A stretch of DNA of 25,822 bases from an uncultured Lachnospiraceae bacterium (GTDB taxonomy: Bacteria > Bacillota > Clostridia > Lachnospirales > Lachnospiraceae), in contig CADBRG010000076.1 of the NCBI GenBank assembly GCA_902797015.1, forward strand, positions 1 to 25,822. The letters run 5' to 3'. The notes below the pieces were generated by a model. It saw only the letters and a list, made by a program, of their open reading frames with translations, had not been told where the DNA came from and ran no database searches. How positions within the stretch are numbered: position 1 is the first letter of the stretch; each line of letters opens with the position of its first letter. The position numbers and the translations under genes are program-made. Positions 19,872-25,822 of the stretch are shown here, piece after piece.

Positions 19872-21299
19872 TTAGTGAACGATTGCGGATGCAAGCGGTA
19901 CACCGACGAATGCGCAGATGACGAAGCAGGCTACAATGAAGATCAGATTCCACTTCAGGGTTGCCTTCATGGTCAAGTGGCCCGGACCGAAGAAGAACGG
20001 TGACGGAACCGCTGCGGACGGTGTGATCGTTGCCATACCGGAAGCGATCGCAATGATAACTGCGAATGCTGCCAGGTTGTAGTTAGAGGTTGCAAGCAGT
20101 ACTGCACCGATGTTGAAGAACAGTACCTGTGTAACGGTGTTGGACAGGAAGTTTGTCATAATGATAGCAAGTGCGATCAGAACCGTTACGATCAGAACCG
20201 GGCTTAACTGGCCGATGGACGGCTGCAGGATATTTCCAAGCCAGGTTGTGATACCTGTTGCTTCAGAAGACAGCGGAGTTGCAAATACAGATACGGTACC
20301 TGCGAAGATGATCGGCGGCCACGGTACCTTACGGAATGCAGCTGGGACATCCAGGATCGGTTTGCCGTCTGCGCGAAGCAGAGCCAGAGCAACCACACCA
20401 AAGATAGCCGGAACAACTACGCCAAGTCCATTCAGGTAGCCAAGGAACGGACCAACCTTGAAGATCTGCGGCAGTACAACGAATGCGATAACGATGATGA
20501 ATACTGCAGATGCGATCTTTCCGCTCTTTGACAGAGCCGGATCTTCCTCACGTACTTTCTGGATGTCATAGTTCTTGAATGCAGAAGTGTCCGGATTCCA
20601 GATGCGGATGATGATCATCATGATGATGAAGATGATGACCGCATAGATTGCACCAAATGCCAGCCACTGTGCATATGTGATCGTAAGACCAAGCTGTGCC
20701 TCTGCCAGACCCATGATGATGTTCGGCAGCGCATGAGCGATCGGTGAGCAGATGGAAAGGAGGCAGTTGCCCCACAGGGTTCCCATGAAGATACAGGTAT
20801 AGAACGGATCACCCTTCTTAAGTCCCATATTCTTGCAGAGAACTTCTGCGATACCGATGTAGATAACAGCCAGTGAAAGGTTGTCTACGAAGAAACCGAT
20901 GATAACGTTGGATGCAAAGAACATGGTCATGAATGCCATTGGTTTGCCTTCAACGAATTTACGTGTTACGAACCACATGGCGATCTTATTGATAACGCCG
21001 GTTTCCGTCAGGCAGACATTCAGGAGCATGTATACCATAACGGTGATTACTACGAAGTGACCCATGGATCCGGCCCAAACAGCGTTTGGCGTTTCCATTG
21101 CCTGCGTACATACCAGTAAAGCCAGTGCCAGCAGTGATGTCCAGTGTGTGTTTGTGGTCAGCCACAGGTACAGGACCGGTACCAGGATTGCGATAACACG
21201 CACACCATAGTTTGTCAGACCGTTGCCCGGCTGAAGTACCAGAGCGATCACGATACCGATGATGAGCGCCACCAGATAGTGAATATATTGCTTTTTCAA
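19872..21299 (-). CDS. DASS/SLC13-family anion (dicarboxylate or arylate) transporter
   Basis: A 475-residue membrane protein with 11-13 hydrophobic helices. Features of the DASS (divalent anion:Na+ symporter, CitT-like) family are a first half with FFASNVIIGFFVDNLSLAVIYIG and GTLWGNCLLSICSPIAHALPN, and a second half with TNFLSNTVTQVLFFNIGAVLL and ASGMATITPSAAVPSPFFFG. The paired S-N-x-x / T-P-S regions resemble the SNT substrate and Na+ motifs. The start is TTG 21299 with GGGGGAG about 6 bases upstream, so translation may be less efficient than with ATG. It is downstream of the UbiD-family decarboxylase on the same strand, with a terminator-like hairpin between. That context suggests uptake of an aromatic or dicarboxylic acid substrate, but specificity is not shown by sequence. 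Confidence 0.88.
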   Translation of the reverse strand: MKKQYIHYLVALIIGIVIALVLQPGNGLTNYGVRVIAILVPVLYLWLTTNTHWTSLLALALLVCTQAMETPNAVWAGSMGHFVVITVMVYMLLNVCLTETGVINKIAMWFVTRKFVEGKPMAFMTMFFASNVIIGFFVDNLSLAVIYIGIAEVLCKNMGLKKGDPFYTCIFMGTLWGNCLLSICSPIAHALPNIIMGLAEAQLGLTITYAQWLAFGAIYAVIIFIIMMIIIRIWNPDTSAFKNYDIQKVREEDPALSKSGKIASAVFIIVIAFVVLPQIFKVGPFLGYLNGLGVVVPAIFGVVALALLRADGKPILDVPAAFRKVPWPPIIFAGTVSVFATPLSSEATGITTWLGNILQPSIGQLSPVLIVTVLIALAIIMTNFLSNTVTQVLFFNIGAVLLATSNYNLAAFAVIIAIASGMATITPSAAVPSPFFFGPGHLTMKATLKWNLIFIVACFVICAFVGVPLASAIVH

Positions 21300-21322
21300 T
21301 TGATTCTCCCCCTAAAAAAACC

Positions 21323-21366
21323 AAAAAGAGTACTGCCCAGAAATCCCCCCCAGAATTTCCGGGCAG
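21323..21366 (-). terminator. Terminator/attenuator between the UbiD and DASS genes
   Basis: CTGCCCAGAAAT (21333-21344) and ATTTCCGGGCAG (21355-21366) form a 12-bp stem with one non-Watson-Crick pair and, on the transcribed strand, a G-rich loop. On the minus strand it is followed by TACTCTTTTTGG and seven T. It lies just upstream of the DASS gene ribosome site, so partial readthrough would set transporter level relative to the decarboxylase. Confidence 0.7.
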
Positions 21367-21417
21367 CTGTTATCTTAATAATTGGTCGGTTATAAAATTG
21401 TTTGAACGATCAGATGA

Positions 21418-22896
21418 TTAGTCAAACATGTCCGGAAGCCAGTGCTTCGGATCAACATCCAGGAACTTGGATCTGCCAAAATGCTCCTTCTGTGCATACG
21501 GAGCAGTGCAGTCAAAGATCGTCTTGCAGGAAACGCCGCGGTTGCGGATCATCGGATTGTACTCCGGTTCCTGTGTATGATCAAGAACGTGACATGCAAC
21601 GCCCGGGATGTTGATGATATCGATGTCACCCTGGCATCTGGTGTTCAGAGCCCAGAGCACATCACTGTCATCAAACGGATCCACATCTTCGTCTACCAGA
21701 ATGACATTCTTCAGCTCACTGAAAGCTGAGAATGCAAGCAGTGCAGCCTGACGCTGACGGCCTTCATCACTCGGCATACCCTTCTTAAACTGAAGGATTG
21801 CCATGTATTTGCCGCCGCCTGCCGGATGTGCATATGCATTCAGCAGTCTGCCCGGCATTGCGCGCTCAACCATGTTGATGATACTTGCTTCGGTCGGCAG
21901 ACCAGCCATGTGAACATGCTCGCCGGACGGGCCGATCGTAGTCTGCATGATCGGGTTGGTCCGTGTTGTAACAGCGGTAACCTTGATCAGCGGAACCATC
22001 GGAGCCGGACCTGTCTGTCCCGGGAACTCCGGCATAGCCTTGCCTGTTCCTGTGGAACGGTCTTCCGGTACGCGGTCATGCGGCATCAGAAGTCCTTCGA
22101 TGACATATTCAGCATTTGCTACAGCTTTCTCACCGATCGTTAAGCATTTTGCAAGCTCTACCGGTTTGCCGCGGAGTGCGCCTGCAGCAGCCAGCTCATT
22201 GTAGCCGATCGGTGTTGTCGGCGGCTCAAATCCTGCTGCGAGGTAGATCGCCGGGTCCAGACCGATGCTGATAGAGATCGGCAGCGGCTGGTTCAGCTTT
22301 TCAGCTTTCTCATAGAATGCACCAATGTGGCGGGCACCCGGTGTGATCCACATTGACAGCTCATCCTTGCTCTGCAGGCAGAGTCTGTGGATCGTAACGT
22401 CTGATACGGAAGGATCTTCCGGATCAGATGCATAGCAAAGACCCATTGTAATGTACGGACCTGCATCTTCAGGAGTGTTGGTCGGTGCCGGAATCAGTTT
22501 TCTTAAATCAAAGCCTTCATCCTCTGCGCGATAAACAACTTCCTGACACGGAGCTGCATCACCGGTAAAATCAACCGGATCAATCGGATTCTGTACAGCA
22601 TCTCTCATGAAGAAACCAAGCTTCTCCGGTGTGGTTCCCAAAAGAGCAGCAACTCTGCTTCTTGCACAAACCATACCGATGATAACTCTTGCATCCGGAT
22701 GTCCTTTGATGTTGTTGAACATCATAGCCGGACCGTTCGGGTTGGTCGGACGCATAACAGTTCCGCCGGCACCAACATAACGATACACGCCGGAGAGCTC
22801 TGCCTTCGGATCAACTTCAACATCCGTCTCGACATATTCGCCCGGAAGGGTTTTGATCAGTTCGATCGCTGAACGTAAATCATAAACTTCGCTCAT
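21418..22896 (-). CDS. UbiD-family (prenyl-FMN dependent) decarboxylase, gallate/hydroxybenzoate type
   Basis: A 492-residue UbiD-family enzyme. These reversibly decarboxylate aromatic or unsaturated acids with prenylated FMN. The N-terminus YDLRSAIELIKTLPGEYVETDVEVDP, the block DVTIHRLCLQSKDELSMWI, the ARHIGAFYEKAE part and the C-terminal SCKTIFDCTAP with GRSKFLDVDPKHW resemble the C subunit of bacterial gallate and 4-hydroxybenzoate/vanillate decarboxylases (LpdC/BsdC-like). Exact substrate is inference. A longer reading starts at 22977, but ATG 22896 follows AAGGAGG at the right distance and begins the conserved region. The partner UbiX is encoded upstream on the same strand, separated by a terminator and this gene's own promoter. 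No BsdD/LpdD-type small subunit gene is seen nearby. Confidence 0.9.
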   Translation of the reverse strand: MSEVYDLRSAIELIKTLPGEYVETDVEVDPKAELSGVYRYVGAGGTVMRPTNPNGPAMMFNNIKGHPDARVIIGMVCARSRVAALLGTTPEKLGFFMRDAVQNPIDPVDFTGDAAPCQEVVYRAEDEGFDLRKLIPAPTNTPEDAGPYITMGLCYASDPEDPSVSDVTIHRLCLQSKDELSMWITPGARHIGAFYEKAEKLNQPLPISISIGLDPAIYLAAGFEPPTTPIGYNELAAAGALRGKPVELAKCLTIGEKAVANAEYVIEGLLMPHDRVPEDRSTGTGKAMPEFPGQTGPAPMVPLIKVTAVTTRTNPIMQTTIGPSGEHVHMAGLPTEASIINMVERAMPGRLLNAYAHPAGGGKYMAILQFKKGMPSDEGRQRQAALLAFSAFSELKNVILVDEDVDPFDDSDVLWALNTRCQGDIDIINIPGVACHVLDHTQEPEYNPMIRNRGVSCKTIFDCTAPYAQKEHFGRSKFLDVDPKHWLPDMFD

Positions 22897-22956
22897 AGTA
22901 ACCTCCTTTTCCTTGAAAAATGAAAAAAAATTCGCAATAGCTTGCTTTATACTTGA

Positions 22957-22988
22957 AAGATAACACATTATACCCAATATACAGTCAA
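22957..22988 (-). promoter_or_regulatory. UbiD-gene promoter with MerR-type dyad in a long spacer
   Basis: On the minus strand TTGACT (22988-22983) is followed by a 20-base spacer and TATCTT (22962-22957). In the spacer, GACTGTATA (22986-22978) and TATAATGTG (22972-22964) form an imperfect dyad with 5 central bases. The layout matches the sites before the merR and TRAP genes. An alternative -10 with a 17-base spacer (TGTTAT) exists. Confidence 0.6.
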
Positions 22989-23066
22989 AGGTTTTTTGTT
23001 AGGGATAATTTACAATTTTTTAAAGGATATTTTATGAATGTTGTCTGTATACCAGCTATATATACG

Positions 23067-23098
23067 AAAAAAAGCGGAAACCCGAAAAAGGGTTTCCG
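23067..23098 (-). terminator. Terminator of the merR-ubiX operon
   Basis: CGGAAACCC (23075-23083) and GGGTTTCCG (23090-23098) form a perfect 9-bp stem with a 6-base loop. On the minus strand a seven-T run (23073-23067) follows. It separates ubiX from the UbiD-gene promoter. Confidence 0.88.
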
Positions 23099-23131
23099 TT
23101 GCTGTAATAATAGGAATTTTTACCGGTATAT

Positions 23132-23695
23132 TTACTCCCAGCGATTGAAGTTATGTGGATCGATTCCAAAGATATCCAGTGCCTTTCCGGCAATGTGATC
23201 GGTCATATCCTGAATGGTTTTGGGCTTGTTATAGTAAGTCAGCATCGGCGGCATGATGATCGCACCTGCCTGAGCAAGCGTCATCATGTTGCGCAGATGA
23301 ATCTGATTTAATGGAGCCTCTCTTGCAATCAGTACCAGAGGTCTGCGTTCCTTTAAAGTAACATCTGCAGCACGCAGAACCAGATTATCGGAGTATCCGG
23401 CAGCAATACCGGCGACTGTCTTCATACTGCACGGGGCAATGATCATTCCTTCTGTGCGGAATGTGCCGCTCGAAATCGAAGCGCCGACATCATGCAGGTC
23501 GAAGGTTTCATCTGCAAGTGCCAGAAATTCTTCCGGAGTATAGTCTGTTTCATAAGAAAGTGTCTGAAGCGCACCGTCTGTCAATACCATGAGAGAACGG
23601 TAATCCGGATGTGCTTTGATGCTTTTCAGAATAGAGACGGCGATCGGAATGCCGCTTGCGCCACTGACGCCTAAAACAATTTTTTTCTGATTCAT
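23132..23695 (-). CDS. ubiX: UbiX-family flavin prenyltransferase
   Basis: A 187-residue Rossmann-like flavoprotein that attaches a dimethylallyl unit to FMN to make the prenyl-FMN used by UbiD enzymes. The N-terminal IVLGVSGASGIPIAVSIL is the FMN-binding opening. CSMKTVAGIAAGYSDNLVLRAADV, RRPLVLIAREAPL and GAIIMPPMLTYYNKPKT are the other signature blocks, the last near the prenyl-phosphate site. Length is typical for the bacterial UbiX/BsdB/Pad1 group. It starts 3 bases after the merR stop and follows AAAGG, so merR and ubiX form one operon. The UbiD partner lies downstream under its own promoter. That adjacency argues for a dedicated decarboxylase system and against ubiquinone synthesis, which is not expected in such an anaerobe. 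Confidence 0.94.
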   Translation of the reverse strand: MNQKKIVLGVSGASGIPIAVSILKSIKAHPDYRSLMVLTDGALQTLSYETDYTPEEFLALADETFDLHDVGASISSGTFRTEGMIIAPCSMKTVAGIAAGYSDNLVLRAADVTLKERRPLVLIAREAPLNQIHLRNMMTLAQAGAIIMPPMLTYYNKPKTIQDMTDHIAGKALDIFGIDPHNFNRWE

Positions 23696-23698
23696 ATT

Positions 23699-24568
23699 TT
23701 ATTTCCTTTCAATCGGAGCCATGAGAAGGCAGAAATCTTTTTTGATATCGTCAGTGTAGTAGGTTGTATCCAGCAGACATTCGTCCATGACATTTCCCGT
23801 CAGACGATATCCCCGTGCGTTGATCCAGTCCAGTAAATGAAACAGGTCTTGTGTTTCATAAGGCATTCCATACCTTCCGAGGCACGCATAGTCGCTTTCC
23901 GGGAACTCGAGCATGTTGTCTGTCGGAGCGCCGGTTGTATTGATAAAGTTCTTTGGAAGATTTACATATCCGCCGGCGTTTTCCAAAGGCAATCCCTTTA
24001 TGATTGACTGATAGGAGAACATTGCGCCCCATCCGTAGTCGTTGGTCTTTAAATTCAGATCTTCTAACTGGTTTCTGAGCGCCATGTGTGTGAAGTGCAT
24101 GGTAGAACGATCTGAATCCGGGCCGATTCCGCCATCTTCAGACCAGGAACGGAAAAGGACACTGCATGCAGGTAAGTGTGCGATGTAAGGCATACCTGCA
24201 CGCGCAAGCTCGATTTCTGCGCGCTGTAAGAAGCGGAGACGGTCATCGATGCTGCGCATTCTTTTTTTGAGTTCCTCTACCTCATTCTGAAGGATATCCT
24301 TTTTTTCGGTCAGGAGTTTTTTGGTACTCTGGATCGTGCGTCCTTCAAAATTTTCTACGATATCTTTTAAAGAGAAGTAGTTGTCTTTGAGAGAACAGAT
24401 TTCCCTTAAATAAGGTACCTGGTAGATAGAGTAGTAACGATAACCGTTTTCCTGTACGAAAACCGGTTTGAAAATATCATTTTTATCATAGTAGATCAAT
24501 GTCTGTCTGCTGATGCGGCAGATGTTGGACATTTCGCTGATCGTCAGCATTGAACGGTCCTTTTTCAT
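23699..24568 (-). CDS. MerR family regulator with C-terminal effector-binding domain
   Basis: A 289-residue regulator. The N-terminal MerR helix-turn-helix reads LTISEMSNICRISRQTLIYYDKNDIFKP (8-35), followed by NGYRYYSIYQVPYLREICSLK. A long coiled-coil helix spans about 75-120 (LLTEKKDILQNEVEELKKRM). From about 125 to the end, the protein resembles the GyrI/BmrR-type small-molecule binding domain, with a YIAHLPACSVLFRSW opening and a DWINARGYRLTGNVMDECLLD stretch. BmrR-type proteins bind hydrophobic ligands and untwist long-spacer promoters. Context (ubiX downstream, UbiD gene beyond, a TRAP permease divergent) suggests the ligand is an aromatic or related acid. GGAGGGGG precedes the ATG. Related dyads stand before this gene, the UbiD gene and the TRAP gene. 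Confidence 0.92.
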   Translation of the reverse strand: MKKDRSMLTISEMSNICRISRQTLIYYDKNDIFKPVFVQENGYRYYSIYQVPYLREICSLKDNYFSLKDIVENFEGRTIQSTKKLLTEKKDILQNEVEELKKRMRSIDDRLRFLQRAEIELARAGMPYIAHLPACSVLFRSWSEDGGIGPDSDRSTMHFTHMALRNQLEDLNLKTNDYGWGAMFSYQSIIKGLPLENAGGYVNLPKNFINTTGAPTDNMLEFPESDYACLGRYGMPYETQDLFHLLDWINARGYRLTGNVMDECLLDTTYYTDDIKKDFCLLMAPIERK

Positions 24569-24591
24569 GCTTCCCCCTCCTTAGGAAATAA

Positions 24592-24622
24592 ACGTTAATC
24601 TATATTGCAACAATACAGTCAA
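24592..24622 (-). promoter_or_regulatory. merR promoter with MerR-type dyad (autoregulation)
   Basis: On the minus strand TTGACT (24622-24617) is followed by a 19-base spacer and a weak TAACGT (24597-24592). GACTGTATT (24620-24612) and AATATAGAT (24606-24598) are an imperfect dyad with 5 central bases, in the same phase to the -35 as the other two sites. The divergent TRAP promoter is about 100 bases away. Confidence 0.6.
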
Positions 24623-24720
24623 GCAAGTGAAAGGAAAAATGGGCTTGACAACAAAATGCTCTTGTATTTCTTAACAAAATGTAGTTGTGAAAATTATACA
24701 AAAAGTACAGAAAAAAGCGT

Positions 24721-24751
24721 TTGACTTTATAGCAGGTATACAGTCTAAAAT
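24721..24751 (+). promoter_or_regulatory. TRAP permease promoter with MerR-type operator in a 19-bp spacer
   Basis: TTGACT (24721-24726), 19 bases, TAAAAT (24746-24751). GACTTTATA (24723-24731) and TATACAGTC (24737-24745) match as inverted arms at 8 of 9 positions, 5 bases apart, filling the spacer. This is the classical arrangement of MerR-activated promoters. The leader to the TRAP start is about 125 bases with only small hairpins (for example ATGAT / ATCAT near 24763-24776). The whole gap 24569-24882 holds this site, the merR promoter and no gene. Confidence 0.75.
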
Positions 24752-24882
24752 GACAATATCAGATGATTACCATCATGATACTGGATGAGATAGTTGTTAC
24801 TCATAACAGATCATAAAGGTATTCAGAGGGGGAACTTTTAAGACGTATGTGCTTTGGCACGCGCGGGGAAAGGAGTTTGAGT

Positions 24883-25822
24883 ATGAGTCCACTCGTAGTA
24901 GGTATTATCGGCATCATATTCCTGCTGGTACTGCTGTTTATTGGAATGAACATTGCCTTTTCAATGATCGTAGTAGGTTTTGTCGGATATACCATTCTTG
25001 TTAACATGAAAGCGGCTCTCGGATTATTCGCAACCATACCATTTAATACGGTTGCAAACTATGGTTTTTCCGTTATACCGCTATTCGTACTAATGGGACA
25101 GTTCATGTACTATGCCGGTGTCAGCGGCGATCTGTATTCGTTCTGTCATAAGTGGATCGGACGCATTTCCGGAGGTCTTGCTTCCGCGACAATCGTAGCA
25201 TGTGCATTCTTTGCAGCGATCTGCGGTTCCTCTACAGCAACGACAGCAACCATGGGTGTTGTTTGTCTTCCGGAAATGAGAAAGTACAGATATAAAGATA
25301 CGCTTTCCTGCGGATCGATCGCAGCGGGTGGTACACTGGGTATCCTGATTCCGCCAAGTGTAGGATTTATCCTTTACGCGATCTCAGCAGAGCAGTCGAT
25401 CGGCGATATGTTTGCCGGCGGTATCATCCCCGGTATCCTGCTTGCGGCTGTATATGTTGTGACGATCATGCTTCTTGTAAAGAGAGATCCGTCCCTTGCA
25501 CCGAAGAGTGACAAGGTCAGCATGAAAGAAAAGCTGGAGGCTATCAAGGGCGTTATCCCGGTTCTGATCCTGTTTGTTATCGTGCTGGGCGGTATTTTCG
25601 CCGGTATCTTTACTGCAAATGCAGGTGCTGCGATTGGTGCGTTCGGCGCGCTGATCTGCATGATCATTAAGAAAAAATGTACCTGGGAAAACATCAAAAA
25701 GTCCTGCTTTGATACGATCCGTACATCCTGCATGATCTTCCTGATCATGATCGGTGCGACGATCTTCGGATACTTCCTTGCAGTTTCGACACTTCCGGCT
25801 TCCCTGGCGATGTCGCTGTCGA
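24883..25822 (+). CDS. dctM: TRAP transporter large permease subunit (DctM), 3' end beyond the window
   Basis: 313 codons without a stop run to the right edge. The protein starts MSPLVVGIIGIIFLLVLLFIGMNIAFSM and shows about eight hydrophobic helices. Signatures of the DctM/SiaM large subunit are VIPLFVLMGQFMYYAGVSGDLY near 66-87, ICGSSTATTATMGVVCLPEMRKY near 110-132, and CGSIAAGGTLGILIPPSVGFILYA near 139-162. TRAP systems import carboxylates with a periplasmic or lipoprotein binding protein (DctP) and a small subunit (DctQ), using a Na+ gradient. Neither partner precedes it, as the gene is first behind its promoter; they may follow beyond the edge. AGGAG lies 7 bases before ATG 24883. The long-spacer MerR-type promoter upstream ties it to the decarboxylase module. 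It is about 425 residues in the usual family, so roughly 110 residues are missing. Confidence 0.93.
   Translation, partial: MSPLVVGIIGIIFLLVLLFIGMNIAFSMIVVGFVGYTILVNMKAALGLFATIPFNTVANYGFSVIPLFVLMGQFMYYAGVSGDLYSFCHKWIGRISGGLASATIVACAFFAAICGSSTATTATMGVVCLPEMRKYRYKDTLSCGSIAAGGTLGILIPPSVGFILYAISAEQSIGDMFAGGIIPGILLAAVYVVTIMLLVKRDPSLAPKSDKVSMKEKLEAIKGVIPVLILFVIVLGGIFAGIFTANAGAAIGAFGALICMIIKKKCTWENIKKSCFDTIRTSCMIFLIMIGATIFGYFLAVSTLPASLAMSLS

Noticed and set aside
22953..23198. Small plus-strand frame crossing the UbiD promoter, terminator and ubiX 3' end
   Set aside because: It reads through the ubiX terminator stem and has no ribosome site or recognisable motif.
1..25822. tRNA, rRNA, CRISPR array, insertion sequence or origin
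   Set aside because: No cloverleaf-like sequence, no regularly spaced repeats and no transposase-like frame were noticed in reading both strands; a tRNAscan/Infernal run would settle it.

Overview
The window looks like chromosomal DNA of an anaerobic Firmicute, most likely a Clostridia/Lachnospiraceae-type gut bacterium. The reasons are strong AGGAGG-type ribosome binding sites, a NifS plus short IscU pair instead of a full isc or suf operon, two Rrf2 regulators with a three-cysteine cluster, a minimal bioB-bioY biotin locus under a BirA operator, and a prenyl-FMN decarboxylase cluster with its transporters. The taxonomic call is inference from gene content. No rRNA, tRNA, CRISPR array, transposase or integrase was seen.

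Layout. (1) 1-1513, plus strand: the tail of a CYTH/class IV adenylate cyclase-like gene, a histidine phosphatase and an arginase-fold protein, closed by a terminator. (2) 1530-7260, sulfur and Fe-S metabolism: an Rrf2 regulator divergent from MOSC-nifS-iscU, then metY (O-acetylhomoserine sulfhydrylase) and cysK (cysteine synthase), then a second Rrf2 gene. The MOSC and metY promoters carry the same operator geometry over the -35. (3) 7304-12269: an unusual three-gene cassette. It encodes a TIR domain with SEL1-like repeats (SARM1-like catalytic motif), a membrane-flanked STAND-type P-loop NTPase, and a membrane protein with a channel-like N-terminus, a Rossmann/TrkA-N-like core and a C-terminal RyR domain. 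An Old Yellow Enzyme-type reductase (12296-13327) follows. The run from the second Rrf2 gene to the reductase has short gaps and no convincing internal terminator, so it may be one autoregulated operon. I read it as a candidate NAD-linked, membrane-acting immune or stress-response system. (4) 13308-19759, housekeeping: a MATE exporter, bioB-bioY, divergent DtxR/MntR-like and MarR regulators, proA and a CorA transporter. (5) 19872-25822: a hydroxyarylic acid module with a DASS transporter, a UbiD-family decarboxylase, a UbiX flavin prenyltransferase, a MerR regulator with an effector-binding domain, and a divergent TRAP large permease that runs off the right edge. The MerR, UbiD and TRAP promoters carry related dyads in long spacers, which suggests one MerR regulon.

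Working together: Rrf2 no. 1 probably matches desulfurase, scaffold and cysteine synthesis to Fe-S or sulfur status. Rrf2 no. 2 may link a similar signal to the TIR/STAND/RyR cassette. UbiX makes the prenyl-FMN that UbiD needs, and the MerR protein would couple substrate sensing to decarboxylation and uptake. Promoter and operator calls come from motif reading only.
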